64,000 nucleotides of DNA from Burkholderiales bacterium. Lineage in GTDB: Bacteria; Pseudomonadota; Gammaproteobacteria; Burkholderiales; Casimicrobiaceae. A program made the position numbers and the translations under genes. The stretch spans positions 1 through 64,000 of the forward strand of contig JAICKU010000001.1 of the NCBI GenBank assembly GCA_025927765.1, written 5' to 3'. The notes beneath the pieces were generated by a model that saw only the letters and a list, made by a program, of their open reading frames with translations, searched no databases and was not told the DNA's origin. Positions 43,657 to 53,491 of this stretch are shown here, piece after piece (position 1 is the first letter of the stretch; the number at the start of each line of letters is the position of its first letter).

Positions 43657-43893
43657 CGCTCCCCCTTGTCGTTCTCGATCGCCGCTCGAGTACGGCTGGC
43701 TGCCGCGACTTTAGCGCGCTCCCTGGCTTCGTTCAACGGACGTCCGGTCGAGGCATCCTTCAGGGGTTGAAGTATTCCGCACGCGCATCGACTTTGCGCT
43801 ACAAAATCCGCTGTGCGGTTGACGAATGTCCGTCATGGATGCACTTTTTCCTGCACACCGGCCTGTCGTGCCGATTCCGTGGAAGAAGAACCG

Positions 43894-44874
43894 TTGACAG
43901 AACAATCAGTTGGAGAGTGGCGTTTCTGCGTCGCGCCGATGATGGACTGGACCGACCGGCATTGCCGGTTCTTCTTCCGGTCGATGTCGCGGCGCGCGCG
44001 CCTCTACACCGAGATGATCACCGCGCCGGCGCTCGTGCACGGCGACGTCGACCGTCATCTCGCGTTCGATCCGGCCGAGCATCCGGTTGCGCTGCAGTTG
44101 GGCGGCAGCGACACGCGCGAACTTGCGCACGCGGCACGGCTGGGTGAGCGCTACGGCTACGACGAGATCAACCTGAACTGCGGCTGCCCGTCGCAACGCG
44201 TGCAGACCGGAAGCTTCGGCGCATGCCTGATGGCGGAGCCCGCACTCGTCGCCGAGTGCGTGCGTGCGATGCGCGATGCGGTGTCGCTGCCGGTGACGGT
44301 GAAGCACCGCATCGGCCTCGACGCGAACGAGGATTACGGCTTCGTGCGCGATTTCGTCGGCACGATCGCGCAAGCGGGATGCGACGTGTTCATCGTGCAC
44401 GCACGCAACGCCGTGCTGAAGGGCCTGTCGCCGAAGGAGAACCGGGAGATCCCGCCGCTGCGCTACGAGGTCGTGCGCCGGTTGAAGCTCGATTTTCCGG
44501 ATCTCGTGTTCGTGCTGAACGGCGGGCTCGTCGATCTCGACGCGATCGAGCGCGAGCTCGCGTTCGTCGACGGCGTGATGATCGGCCGCGCCGCTTATCA
44601 CGATCCCTGGCTGCTTTCCGGCGTCGACGCGCGCCTCTTCGGCGAAGCAGCGCCCGTCGCGACGCGCGAGGCGGCGATCGCCGCACTCGTGGCCTACGCG
44701 GAGCGCGAACTCGCGGCCGGCACGCCGCTGCGCGCCATTGCGCGGCACGTGCTCGGCCTTTATCACGGCATGGCCGGGGGGCGGCGGTTTCGCCGCATCC
44801 TGTCCGATGCCGCGCGGCTGCACGACGCGGACGTGTCGCTGTTGACGGAGGCCGCCGCAGGGACGGGCTTGTAA
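43894..44874 (+). CDS. dusA: tRNA-dihydrouridine(20/20a) synthase
   Basis: A 326-residue flavin enzyme that reduces uridine in the tRNA D loop. Conserved features are APMMDWTDRHCRFFFR at the N-terminus, the catalytic Cys in NLNCGCPS, KHRIGLDAN, VHARNAVLKGLSPKENR and GVMIGRAAYHDPW. The DusA subfamily is indicated by LKGLSPKENREIPPL. The TTG at 43894 is selected because GGAAGAAGAA precedes it and it gives the normal N-terminus; an upstream in-frame start at 43813 would add 27 unrelated residues. Confidence 0.94.
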   Translation: MTEQSVGEWRFCVAPMMDWTDRHCRFFFRSMSRRARLYTEMITAPALVHGDVDRHLAFDPAEHPVALQLGGSDTRELAHAARLGERYGYDEINLNCGCPSQRVQTGSFGACLMAEPALVAECVRAMRDAVSLPVTVKHRIGLDANEDYGFVRDFVGTIAQAGCDVFIVHARNAVLKGLSPKENREIPPLRYEVVRRLKLDFPDLVFVLNGGLVDLDAIERELAFVDGVMIGRAAYHDPWLLSGVDARLFGEAAPVATREAAIAALVAYAERELAAGTPLRAIARHVLGLYHGMAGGRRFRRILSDAARLHDADVSLLTEAAAGTGL

Positions 44875-44991
44875 CTATTTCAACGTTTTGTCGCCATTGA
44901 ACTACTCGATTTGCGGGCGCATCCAACCAGATGCCGGCTGCGAGGCGCGCGGACGCGTTTGGCCGCTGCAACATCGAGGAGTGAAACAACA

Positions 44992-46758
44992 ATGGCCGAT
45001 ACCGTCAGCGATTTCCTGGTCTCCCGCCTCGCTGAATGGGGCATCCACAGGATCTTCGGTTTCCCGGGTGACGGCATCAACGGCATCCTGGGCGCCCTCA
45101 ACCGGGCGCAGGACAAGATCGACTTCATTCAGGTCCGCCACGAGGAGATGGCGGCGTTCATGGCCTGCGCGCACGCGAAGTTCACGGGCGAAGTGGGCGT
45201 GTGCCTCGCGACGTCGGGGCCGGGTGCGATTCATCTTTTGAACGGCCTGTACGACGCCAAGCTCGATCATCAGCCCGTCGTGGCGATCGTCGGGCAATCG
45301 GCGCGCACGGCGCTCGGCGGCAGCTACCAGCAGGAAGTCGACCTGACGACGCTCTTCAAGGACGTCGCGAAAGAGTACGTCGAGGTCGTGATGGTGCCGT
45401 CGGCAATGCGTCACACGATCGACCGCGCCATTCGCATTGCGCGCGCGCAGCGCTCGGTGACGTGCGTGATCGTGCCCAACGACCTGCAGGAACTCGAATA
45501 CGAGAAGCCGCGGCGCGCGCACAACACCATTCATTCCGGCGTCGGCCATGCGATCCCGCGGCCCATTCCGCTCGAGCACGAGCTGCAGCGCGCGGCGGAC
45601 GTGCTGAACGCCGGCGAAAAGGTGGCGATGCTCGTCGGGGCCGGTGCCTTGCACGCCACGCGGGAAGTGATCGACGTGGCCGAAGTGCTCGGCGCGGGCA
45701 TTGCAAAGGCGCTGCTCGGCAAGGCCGCGGTGCCCGACGCATTGCCGTTCGTGACCGGCTCGATCGGTCTCCTCGGCACCAAGCCGTCGTACACGATGAT
45801 GAACGACTGCGACACGCTGCTGATGGTCGGCTCGAACTTCCCGTACTCGGAATTCCTGCCCGAGGAAGGGCAGGCGCGCGGCGTTCAGATCGACATCGAC
45901 GCGCGCCTCGTATCGATCCGCTATCCGATGGAAGTCAACCTCGTCGGCGACAGCGTGTCGACGCTGCGCCTGTTGCTGCCGCTGTTGAAGCGCAAGCAGG
46001 ATCGCAGCTGGCGGCAGAAGATCGAGAGCGAGGTCGCCGACTGGTGGAAGACGCTCGAGGAGCGCGCGATGGACGACGCGCATCCGATCAATCCGCAGCG
46101 CGTGTTCTGGGAGCTGTCGCCGCGCATTCCCGACGGGGCGATCCTGACGTGCGACTCGGGTTCGTCGGCCAACTGGTACGCGCGCGATCTCAAGATCCGC
46201 GAAGGCATGATGGCGTCGCTGTCGGGCGGGCTCGCGACGATGGGCCCTGGCGTCCCGTATGCCATCGCCGCGAAGTTCGCGCATCCGGATCGCCCGGTCA
46301 TCGCGATGGTGGGCGACGGCGCGTTCCAGATGAACGGCATGAACGAGGTGCTGACGATCGGCAAGTACTGGAAGCGCTGGTCCGATCCGCGGCTCGTGAT
46401 CATGGTGCTGAACAACCGCGACCTCAATCAGGTGACGTGGGAGCAGCGCGTGATGGACGGCGATCCCAAGTTCGAGGCATCGCAGGAGATCCCCGATTAT
46501 CCGTACGCGCGCTATGCCGAGGGCGCCGGGTTGCGTGGCATTTGCGTCGACCATCCCGATGCGATCGGTCCCGCGTGGGACGAGGCGCTGTCGAGCGACC
46601 GCCCGACGATCCTCGACATCTACACCGATCCCGACGTGCCGCCGCTGCCGCCGCACATCTCGTTCAAGCAGGCGCGTCAGTTCATCGAATCGCTTGCGAA
46701 GGGAGATCCCGATCGCGCGGGCGTGATCCGCGAGACGGTCAAGGAATTTTTCGCGTGA
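44992..46758 (+). CDS. thiamine diphosphate-requiring enzyme (pyruvate oxidase/dehydrogenase-like)
   Basis: A 588-residue ThDP enzyme of the acetolactate synthase/PoxB superfamily. Its three domains are an N-terminal PYR domain with the catalytic Glu at 51 or 52 in RHEEMAAF, a central domain (GEKVAMLVGAGAL), and a C-terminal PP domain with GDGAFQMNGMNE and, about 30 residues on, NN, which bind ThDP and magnesium. It probably decarboxylates a 2-keto acid; sequence does not separate oxidase, dehydrogenase and decarboxylase. AGGAG lies before the ATG. It is followed 16 bases later by an enolase-superfamily gene, which suggests a shared sugar-acid or hydroxy-acid route. Confidence 0.9.
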   Translation: MADTVSDFLVSRLAEWGIHRIFGFPGDGINGILGALNRAQDKIDFIQVRHEEMAAFMACAHAKFTGEVGVCLATSGPGAIHLLNGLYDAKLDHQPVVAIVGQSARTALGGSYQQEVDLTTLFKDVAKEYVEVVMVPSAMRHTIDRAIRIARAQRSVTCVIVPNDLQELEYEKPRRAHNTIHSGVGHAIPRPIPLEHELQRAADVLNAGEKVAMLVGAGALHATREVIDVAEVLGAGIAKALLGKAAVPDALPFVTGSIGLLGTKPSYTMMNDCDTLLMVGSNFPYSEFLPEEGQARGVQIDIDARLVSIRYPMEVNLVGDSVSTLRLLLPLLKRKQDRSWRQKIESEVADWWKTLEERAMDDAHPINPQRVFWELSPRIPDGAILTCDSGSSANWYARDLKIREGMMASLSGGLATMGPGVPYAIAAKFAHPDRPVIAMVGDGAFQMNGMNEVLTIGKYWKRWSDPRLVIMVLNNRDLNQVTWEQRVMDGDPKFEASQEIPDYPYARYAEGAGLRGICVDHPDAIGPAWDEALSSDRPTILDIYTDPDVPPLPPHISFKQARQFIESLAKGDPDRAGVIRETVKEFFA

Positions 46759-46774
46759 GAGCGCGGGGGCTCGG

Positions 46775-47890
46775 ATGCGCCCGCGGCGCGCGGCGATGAA
46801 GCGCGACGTCGTGCCGATCGAGCGGATCGACGTTTCCGCCTACACGATCCCGACCGACGCGCCGGAATCCGACGGAACGCTCGCGTGGTCGTCGACGACG
46901 ATGGTGCTCGTCAGCGCCACGGCGGGCAATCGCACGGGTATCGGCTACAGCTACGCCAATCGCGCGACGGCGGTGCTCGTGCACGACACGCTCGTGAACG
47001 AAGTGCAGGGCCGCGACGCCCTCGACGTGGCCGGCGCGTGGACGGCGATGATCGCGTCGATCCGCAATCTCGGGCGACCGGGCATTTCGTCGATGGCGGT
47101 GGCCGCCGTCGACAACGCGCTGTGGGATCTCAAGTGCAAGCTGCTCGACGTGCCGCTCGTCGCGCTGCTCGGCGCCGGCCGAGCGTCGATCCCTGTCTAC
47201 GGCAGCGGCGGCTTCACGTCGTACACGCTGGAGCGATTGCAAAAGCAGCTCGGCGACTGGGCGCGCGACGGCATCCGCATGGTGAAGATGAAGATCGGGC
47301 GCGAGTCCGATGCCGACATCGCACGCGTGCGTGCGGCGCGCGAGGCGATCGGCCCGAAAACGGCGCTCTTCGTCGACGCGAACGGTGCGTACAGCCGCAA
47401 GCAGGCACTGGGCTTCGCGCAGGCGTTCGTCGAACTCGGCGTGACGTGGTTCGAGGAGCCGGTGCCGAGCGACGACCTCGAAGGATTGCGGTTGATCCGC
47501 GACCAGGGGCCGCCGTGGATGGACATCACCGCCGGCGAGTACGGCTACGACGTCGTGTACTTCCGGCGCATGTGCGAGGCGGGTGCGGTCGACGTGCTGC
47601 AGGCCGACGCCACGCGCTGCGCAGGCGTCACGGGCTTCCTGCGCGCCGCGGATGTGGCGATGTCGTTCCACCTGCCGCTGTCGAGTCACTGCGCGCCGTC
47701 GATCCACGCGCATCCATGCTGCGCGGTGGGCGCGCGCCACCTCGAATGGTTCCACGATCACGTGCGCATCGAGCACATGCTGTTCGACGGTGCGCTCGAT
47801 CCGGTCGACGGTGCGCTGCATCCCGCGCTCGACCGACCGGGCTTCGGCCTCACGTTCAAGCGCGCCGACGCGGAGCGTTACGCGGTATGA
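46775..47890 (+). CDS. enolase-superfamily enzyme (mandelate racemase/muconate cyclase type)
   Basis: A 371-residue enzyme of the MR/MLE branch. The catalytic base motif KMK is in MVKMKIGRESD. The metal ligands are Asp in FVDANGAY, Glu in WFEEPVPSDD and Glu in ITAGEYGYD. The second-side His is in LSSHCAPS. All catalytic positions are present. Such enzymes dehydrate or racemise sugar acids and related hydroxy acids. The stop overlaps the start of the FAD oxidase gene (ATGA). ATG codons at 46775 and 46796 are both possible; the first is used. Confidence 0.9.
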   Translation: MRPRRAAMKRDVVPIERIDVSAYTIPTDAPESDGTLAWSSTTMVLVSATAGNRTGIGYSYANRATAVLVHDTLVNEVQGRDALDVAGAWTAMIASIRNLGRPGISSMAVAAVDNALWDLKCKLLDVPLVALLGAGRASIPVYGSGGFTSYTLERLQKQLGDWARDGIRMVKMKIGRESDADIARVRAAREAIGPKTALFVDANGAYSRKQALGFAQAFVELGVTWFEEPVPSDDLEGLRLIRDQGPPWMDITAGEYGYDVVYFRRMCEAGAVDVLQADATRCAGVTGFLRAADVAMSFHLPLSSHCAPSIHAHPCCAVGARHLEWFHDHVRIEHMLFDGALDPVDGALHPALDRPGFGLTFKRADAERYAV

Positions 47891-50823
47891 CCGACGACTT
47901 TTCCGCACTCGAGCGCGAGCTCGCCGCCAGCGTCGACGGCGAAGTCCGCTTCGACCTCGGCACCCGCGCGCTCTACGCGACCGACGGCTCGAACTATCGG
48001 CAGGTGCCGATCGGCGTCGTCATTCCGCACACGGTCGATGCGGTGATCGCGACGGTGGCCGCGGCGCGCAAGCACGGCGCGCCGATCCTGCCGCGCGGCT
48101 GCGGCACGAGTCTTTGCGGCCAGTGCTGCAACGTCGCGGTCGTGATCGACTTCTCGAAGTACCTGAACCGCATCCTCGAGCTCGATCCCGTCGGCAAGAC
48201 CGCGTACGTCGAGCCGGGTTGCGTGCTCGATACGCTGCGCAACGCCGCCGAGCACTACCACCTCACGTTCGCGCCCGATCCGTCGACGCACAGCCACAAC
48301 ACCCTCGGCGGCATGATCGGCAACAACTCGTGCGGCGTGCATTCGGTGATGGGCGGCAAGACCGTCGACAACGTGTACGAGCTCGACGTGCTCACCTACG
48401 AAGGCCTGCGCTTCACCGCGAAGCGGCTCGGCGACGACGAATGCGAAAGAGCGATCGCGCGCGACGACGAGCTCGGCCGCATCTACCGGTCGCTTCGGGC
48501 GCTGCGCGATCGCTACGCCGACGAGATTCGCGCGCGCTTTCCGCGCATCCCGCGCTGCGTGTCGGGTTATGGATTGCCGCACCTTCTGCCCGAGCACGGC
48601 TTCGACGTAGCACGTGCGCTCGTCGGCACCGAAGGCACGTGCGTCGTCGTGCTGGGCGCGAAGCTTCGCCTCGTCGACAGCCCGCCGGGGCGCTCGCTGC
48701 TCATCCTCGGCTATCCCGACGTGTACAGCGCGGGCGACCACGTCACCGACCTCATGCGCTTCGGCCCGATCGGCCTCGAAGGGATCGACGACAAGCTGAT
48801 CAGCGACATGAAGGCGATCCACCTGCATCCCGAGGACGTGCAGTTGCTGCCGAAGGGCGGCGGTTGGCTGCTCGTCGAGTTCGGCGGCAAGGACCGCGCG
48901 GAATCCGATGCGAAGGCGCGCGCGTGCATGGAGGCGATCGCCAAGGTCGACCACCCGCCGACGATGAAGCTGTTCGACGATCCCGCGAAGGAGCAGATGA
49001 TCTGGACGGTACGTGCGGCGGGCCTCGGCGCCACCGCGCACGTGCCCAACAAGAAGATCACGTGGGAAGGCTGGGAAGACGCGGCGGTGCCGCCCGCGCA
49101 GCTTGGCGAGTACCTGCGCGACTTCCGCAAGCTCCTCGACAGCTACGACTACGCGGGCGACCTGTACGGCCACTTCGGTCAGGGCTGCGTGCATACGCGC
49201 ATCGACTTCGACCTCGAGTCGCACGACGGCATCGAGAAGTTTCACCGCTTCCTGAACGACGCGTCGACGCTCGTCGTGCGCTACGGCGGATCGCTGTCGG
49301 GCGAGCACGGCGACGGCCAGTCGAAAGCCGAGTTCCTGCCGAAGATGTTCGGCTCGCGTCTCGTGCAGGCGTTCGGCGAGTTCAAGGCCATCTTCGACCC
49401 GAACGGCAAGATGAATCCCGGGAAGGTCGTCGACCCGTACCTGCCCACCGAGAACCTGCGCATCGGCGAGACATACAACCCCGCGCAGCCGCAAACGTAT
49501 TTCCAGTATCCGAAGGACGGCGGCATCTTCAGCCGTGCAGTGTTGCGCTGCGTGGGCGTGGGCAACTGCCGGCAGCACCACCACCAGACGATGTGCCCGA
49601 GTTACCGCGTGACGATGGAGGAGAAGCACTCGACACGCGGGCGTTCGCGCATGCTGTTCGAGATGCTGCGCGGAACGACGCTGAAGGACGGCTTCAGGAG
49701 CGACGCCGTGCGCGAGGCGCTCGACCTCTGCCTTGCATGCAAGGGCTGCAAGGGCGATTGTCCCGTGCACGTCGACATGGCGACGTACAAGGCCGAATTC
49801 CTGGCGCACTACTACCAGGGTCGGCTGCGGCCGCGCTCGGCGTATCTCTTCAGCCACATCGATCGCTGGGCGCGGTTGGCGTCGCTCGCGCCGCGCCTCG
49901 TCAATGGGCTGTCGCAGGCGAACCTGACCGCGAATCTCGGCAAGCGGATCGCCGGCATTGCGCCGATGCGCCGGCTGCCGCGCTTCGCGGCGGCCACGTT
50001 CCAGGAGCGCTTCGCCAAACGCAAGCCGATCGACCGCGACGGCGCGCCGCGGGTGACGCTGTGGCCGGATACGTTCAACAACTACTTCCATCCCGACACG
50101 GCGATGGCCGCCGTCGACGTGCTGGAGGCCGCGGGTTTCGCGGTCGAGGTACCGGCGCAGCACGTGTGCTGCGGCCGGCCGCTGTACGACTCCGGCATGC
50201 TGAAGGAAGCGCGGCGCTACCTGACACGCATCCTCGCGCGCTTCGAGCGCGACATCGATGCCGGCCGGCATTTCGTCATGCTCGAGCCGGCGTGCGCGTC
50301 GGTGTTCCGCGACGAATTGATGAATCTCTTCCCCGGCAACGAGCTCGCGAAGCGGCTGTGCTCGCAGACGTGCCTGCTCGGGGAGTTCTTGCAGAACGAG
50401 GCGACCCGCTTCGCGCCGCCGCCGCTGCCGGCGCGCGCGATCGTGCACGGCCATTGCCACCAGAAGGCGCTCATGGGCATGGACGCCGACCTCGCGGTGC
50501 TTTCGAAGATCGGCGTGCGTTACGAGCGGCTCGACTCGGGCTGCTGCGGCATGGCGGGCTCGTTCGGCTTCGAGCGCGACAAGGCGGCCGTGTCCGTCGC
50601 CATTGGCGAGCTCGTGCTGCTGCCCGCCGTGCGTACCGCGCCGTCCGATTGCCTCGTGATCGCCGACGGCTACAGTTGCCGCGAGCAGATCGCGCAATGC
50701 ACCGATCGTCACGCGGTGCATCTCGCCGACGTGCTGAAAATGGCACTCGCCGGCGAGCGGGCCGAGGAAGCGGCCGCGGCGGTGGAGCGTCACGCCGAAG
50801 TCGAGTACGAACTGTCGCATTGA
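47887..50823 (+). CDS. large FAD-linked oxidoreductase with Fe-S and CCG domains (YdiJ/D-2-hydroxyacid dehydrogenase-like)
   Basis: A 978-residue flavoprotein. The N-terminal half (about 1-520) is a VAO-type FAD domain with RGCGTSLCGQC, FAPDPSTHSHNTLGGMIGNNSCG, and SGEHGDGQ from the FAD-oxidase C domain. A ferredoxin-like segment (about 550-640) has CVGVGNCRQH...MCPSY and CLACKGCKGDCP. The C-terminal part has two CCG-type blocks, HVCCGRPLYDSG and SGCCGMAGSFGFE. This is the architecture of YdiJ-type D-2-hydroxyglutarate/D-lactate dehydrogenases, which pass electrons to the respiratory chain. The four-base overlap with the enolase-type gene ties it to that pathway. The exact hydroxy acid is not predictable. 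Confidence 0.93.
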   Translation: MTDDFSALERELAASVDGEVRFDLGTRALYATDGSNYRQVPIGVVIPHTVDAVIATVAAARKHGAPILPRGCGTSLCGQCCNVAVVIDFSKYLNRILELDPVGKTAYVEPGCVLDTLRNAAEHYHLTFAPDPSTHSHNTLGGMIGNNSCGVHSVMGGKTVDNVYELDVLTYEGLRFTAKRLGDDECERAIARDDELGRIYRSLRALRDRYADEIRARFPRIPRCVSGYGLPHLLPEHGFDVARALVGTEGTCVVVLGAKLRLVDSPPGRSLLILGYPDVYSAGDHVTDLMRFGPIGLEGIDDKLISDMKAIHLHPEDVQLLPKGGGWLLVEFGGKDRAESDAKARACMEAIAKVDHPPTMKLFDDPAKEQMIWTVRAAGLGATAHVPNKKITWEGWEDAAVPPAQLGEYLRDFRKLLDSYDYAGDLYGHFGQGCVHTRIDFDLESHDGIEKFHRFLNDASTLVVRYGGSLSGEHGDGQSKAEFLPKMFGSRLVQAFGEFKAIFDPNGKMNPGKVVDPYLPTENLRIGETYNPAQPQTYFQYPKDGGIFSRAVLRCVGVGNCRQHHHQTMCPSYRVTMEEKHSTRGRSRMLFEMLRGTTLKDGFRSDAVREALDLCLACKGCKGDCPVHVDMATYKAEFLAHYYQGRLRPRSAYLFSHIDRWARLASLAPRLVNGLSQANLTANLGKRIAGIAPMRRLPRFAAATFQERFAKRKPIDRDGAPRVTLWPDTFNNYFHPDTAMAAVDVLEAAGFAVEVPAQHVCCGRPLYDSGMLKEARRYLTRILARFERDIDAGRHFVMLEPACASVFRDELMNLFPGNELAKRLCSQTCLLGEFLQNEATRFAPPPLPARAIVHGHCHQKALMGMDADLAVLSKIGVRYERLDSGCCGMAGSFGFERDKAAVSVAIGELVLLPAVRTAPSDCLVIADGYSCREQIAQCTDRHAVHLADVLKMALAGERAEEAAAAVERHAEVEYELSH

Positions 50824-50833
50824 ACGCGGAACG

Positions 50834-51286
50834 ATGCGGGCGAAGATCATCGACGAAATGGCGCCGCGCACGTGGGCGCTCGTGTTCGATACGGGGGACG
50901 AGGTGATCGGACCGCTCACGCAATTCGCGACGCTGCATCAACTCGCCGCGGCGCGCTTCACGGCGATCGGCGCCTTCTCGCAGGCGACGCTCGGCTATTT
51001 CGACTGGCAGAAGAAGGACTACGACAGGATCCCGATCGGCGAGCAGGTGGAGGTACTGTCGCTCGTCGGCGATGTCGCGCTCGACGGCGGGCAGCCGAAG
51101 ATCCACGCGCACGTCGTCGTCGGCAAGCGCGACGGCAGCGCGCATGGCGGGCATCTGCTCGATGCGCGCGTGCGGCCCACGCTCGAGGTGATGCTGGTCG
51201 AGTCGCCGGCGCGGCTTTCGCGCGTGTTCGATCGGGTCAGCGGCCTCGCGCTGATCGAGATCGATCCTGCGCACGTCCAACGTTAG
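50834..51286 (+). CDS. PPC (DUF296) domain protein
   Basis: A 150-residue protein with a single PPC/DUF296 domain (plants and prokaryotes conserved). Landmarks are WALVFDTGDEVIGPL, RFTAIGAFSQATLGYFDW, VEVLSLVGDVAL and HAHVVVGKRDGSAHGGHLLDA. The histidine pair in the latter could bind metal. Plant relatives carry AT-hook DNA-binding parts, which are missing here, so DNA binding is not supported. It starts 10 bases after the FAD oxidase and is followed by an SDR after 9 bases, consistent with one operon. Confidence 0.88.
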   Translation: MRAKIIDEMAPRTWALVFDTGDEVIGPLTQFATLHQLAAARFTAIGAFSQATLGYFDWQKKDYDRIPIGEQVEVLSLVGDVALDGGQPKIHAHVVVGKRDGSAHGGHLLDARVRPTLEVMLVESPARLSRVFDRVSGLALIEIDPAHVQR

Positions 51287-51295
51287 GGAGGGCAC

Positions 51296-52330
51296 ATGAA
51301 CACGATCGCAGGCGCCCGGCAGCGGCGACCGGCGTGGCGGCGGCGAAGCGAGATTGTCGTGGTGACGGGCGCGAGCGCCGGCGTCGGCCGAGCCACCGTG
51401 CGCGAGTTCGCGCGCCGGGGCGCGAGGCTCGGCCTCATTTCGCGCGACGCCGACGCCTTGCAGGAGACGTGTCGCGAAGTCGAATCGCTCGGCGGACAGG
51501 CGGTGATGGGTGTGGCCGACGTGTCGCAGGCGAGCGAGGTCGAAAGCGCCGCGGCAATGATCGAGGACCGTCTCGGCCCGATCGACATCTGGGTCAACAA
51601 CGCGATGGTCACCGTGGTGTCGCCGGTGGCCGAGCTCGCCCCCGACGAGGTGCGGCGCGTCACCGAAGTGACGTATCTCGGCACCGTCAACGGCACGCTC
51701 GCCGCACTGAAACGCATGCGGCCGCGCAATCGCGGCGCGATCGTGCAGGTGGGCTCGGCGCTCGCGTACCGCGCGATCCCGCTACAGGCCGCGTACTGCG
51801 GCGCGAAGTTCGCGATCCGCGGCTTCACCGATGCGCTGCGAAGCGAACTGATGCACGACAAGAGCCGCATCCACGTGACCATGGTGCAGATGCCGGCGCT
51901 CAACACGCCGCAGTTCCAGTGGTGCCGCACGCGCATGCCGTGGCAGCCGCAGCCGGTGCCGCCGGTGTTCCAGCCCGAGGTCGCTGCGCGCGCCATCTAC
52001 TATGCGGCGCATCACCGCCGGCGCGAGATCCTCGTCGGCCTGCCGACGCTGCGCGCCGTGTGGATCAACAAGTTCATTCCCGGCCTCCTCGACCGCTACC
52101 TCGCGCATTTCGGCTACTCGTCGCAGGAATCGCGGCTGCCCGTGTCGCCCGATCGCGAGGACAACCTCTTCAATCCCGTGCATGGCGATTTCGCGGCGCA
52201 CGGCCGCTTCGACCGCATCGCCCGCCCCACCAGCGCGGCGCTTTGGCTGACGACGCACCGCGTGCCGATGATGCTGGCGCTCGCGGGTCTTGCGAGCGCG
52301 GCCTTCGCCGCACGCCGCAAACCAGGGTAA
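51296..52330 (+). CDS. SDR family oxidoreductase with C-terminal membrane segment
   Basis: A 344-residue short-chain dehydrogenase. The nucleotide motif TGASAGVGRATV is near residue 25, the active-site NNAMVTVV follows, and catalytic Tyr and Lys are in AAYCGAKFA. It is about 90 residues longer than a minimal SDR. The extra C-terminal part ends in a hydrophobic stretch (about 315-335, MMLALAGLASAAFAA) that could anchor it to the membrane. AGGGAGG gives a very strong ribosome-binding site. The substrate is unknown. Repeat R8 begins just after the stop codon. Confidence 0.9.
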   Translation: MNTIAGARQRRPAWRRRSEIVVVTGASAGVGRATVREFARRGARLGLISRDADALQETCREVESLGGQAVMGVADVSQASEVESAAAMIEDRLGPIDIWVNNAMVTVVSPVAELAPDEVRRVTEVTYLGTVNGTLAALKRMRPRNRGAIVQVGSALAYRAIPLQAAYCGAKFAIRGFTDALRSELMHDKSRIHVTMVQMPALNTPQFQWCRTRMPWQPQPVPPVFQPEVAARAIYYAAHHRRREILVGLPTLRAVWINKFIPGLLDRYLAHFGYSSQESRLPVSPDREDNLFNPVHGDFAAHGRFDRIARPTSAALWLTTHRVPMMLALAGLASAAFAARRKPG

Positions 52331-52336
52331 GACTCC

Positions 52337-52394
52337 GGAGTTTTGGGCCGGACTCCAAATGCGGTACCGTATTTCGAGTCCGACCCAAAACTCC
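52337..52394. repeat. palindromic element, copy R8, 29-bp arms
   Basis: The arms 52337-52365 and 52366-52394 meet at a central GGTACC and pair at 26 of 29 positions. The left arm begins GGAGTTTTGGGCCGGACTC. The core GGGNCGGA matches the family, but the outer letters are unique to this copy. It lies between the SDR and hemC. Confidence 0.9.
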
Positions 52395-52434
52395 CCGAAG
52401 CAGGGCCTGCCCCCACTTTCGCCGGCCGTCTTTT

Positions 52435-52443
52435 TGCTACACT
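52435..52443 (+). promoter_or_regulatory. hemC: extended -10 element of the hemC operon
   Basis: TGC followed by TACACT, after a run of five T bases, lies 69 bases before hemC. It forms an extended -10 motif, which can work without a good -35 box. Confidence 0.45.
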
Positions 52444-52512
52444 GCCCCGGCCCCGTCGTGATTCGCTCCATGTGACCTCGATCGCTTTACCCGGCGCGCG
52501 CCGTCGCCCGAC

Positions 52513-53451
52513 GTGACTCTCGCCGCGCCGCGCCGCCTCACGATCGCCACCCGCGAATCCGCGCTCGCCCTCTGGCAGGCCGAACACGTGCGCGGGCGCC
52601 TCACCTCCCGCTATCGCGGCACGAGCGTCGAACTGCTCGGCATCACCACGCAGGGCGACCGCATCCTCGACCGCCCGCTCGCGTCGATCGGCGGCAAGGG
52701 CCTGTTCATCAAGGAGCTCGAAAGCGCGCTGCGCGACGGCCGCGCCGACATCGCGGTCCATTCGCTGAAGGACGTTCCGATGGAGCTGCCCGACGGCTTC
52801 GCGCTCGCCGCCATCTGCGCGCGCGAGGATCCGCGCGACGCGTTCGTGTCGACGCGCTACGGGTCGCTCGCCGCACTCCACGACGACGCCGTCGTGGGCA
52901 CGTCGAGCCTGCGGCGCGAAGCGCAACTGCGCGAGCGCCGGCCGTCGCTTCGCATCGAGTCCCTGCGCGGCAACGTGCACACGCGACTCGCGAAGCTGGA
53001 CGAAGGCCGCTACGACGCGATCATCCTCGCCGCCGCCGGCCTGAAGCGGCTGGGCTTGAGCACGCGCATCCGCGAGTTGCTGGATCCCGACGCGAGCCTG
53101 CCGGCACCAGGACAGGGCGCGCTCGCGATCGAATGCCGCAGCGATCGGTTCGACGTGATCCACGCCGTCGCGCCGCTCGGCGATGTCGGGACCACGCTCG
53201 CCACCACGGCCGAGCGCGCGTTCTCGCGCGGCCTCGGCGGCAGTTGCCACACGCCGCTCGCCGCATTCGCGCAGTGGGAGGAGGGCCGGCTGTGGTTGCG
53301 CGGCCTCGTCGCCGCGCCGAATGGACGCGAGGTGCTGCGCGGCGAAACCGAAGGCGCGACCGACGACGCCGACGAAGCGCGTGCGCTCGGCGCAGCACTC
53401 GCGGACGAGTTCCTGCGCCGCGGCGCGCATCGCATCATTGCCGGTTCATGA
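52513..53451 (+). CDS. hemC: porphobilinogen deaminase (hydroxymethylbilane synthase)
   Basis: A 312-residue enzyme that joins four porphobilinogen units into hydroxymethylbilane. Conserved parts are [12 protein letters not shown] at the N-terminus, [18 protein letters not shown], the catalytic Asp87 in HSLKDVP, and VGTSSLRR. The dipyrromethane cofactor is attached to Cys245 in [10 protein letters not shown]. Start is GTG. hemD follows after 40 bases, the usual order. The cofactor cysteine and the catalytic Asp are both intact. Confidence 0.97.
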   Translation: MTLAAPRRLTIATRESALALWQAEHVRGRLTSRYRGTSVELLGITTQGDRILDRPLASIGGKGLFIKELESALRDGRADIAVHSLKDVPMELPDGFALAAICAREDPRDAFVSTRYGSLAALHDDAVVGTSSLRREAQLRERRPSLRIESLRGNVHTRLAKLDEGRYDAIILAAAGLKRLGLSTRIRELLDPDASLPAPGQGALAIECRSDRFDVIHAVAPLGDVGTTLATTAERAFSRGLGGSCHTPLAAFAQWEEGRLWLRGLVAAPNGREVLRGETEGATDDADEARALGAALADEFLRRGAHRIIAGS

Positions 53452-53491
53452 GGCTGCGGATCCCCAGCTAAGACGCGCGGAGGCGAGTCCG

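Noticed and set aside
47583-50919. Long frames on both strands overlapping the FAD oxidase
   Set aside because: The oxidase frame at 47887-50823 carries all FAD, Fe-S and CCG motifs. The others are arginine-rich and featureless.
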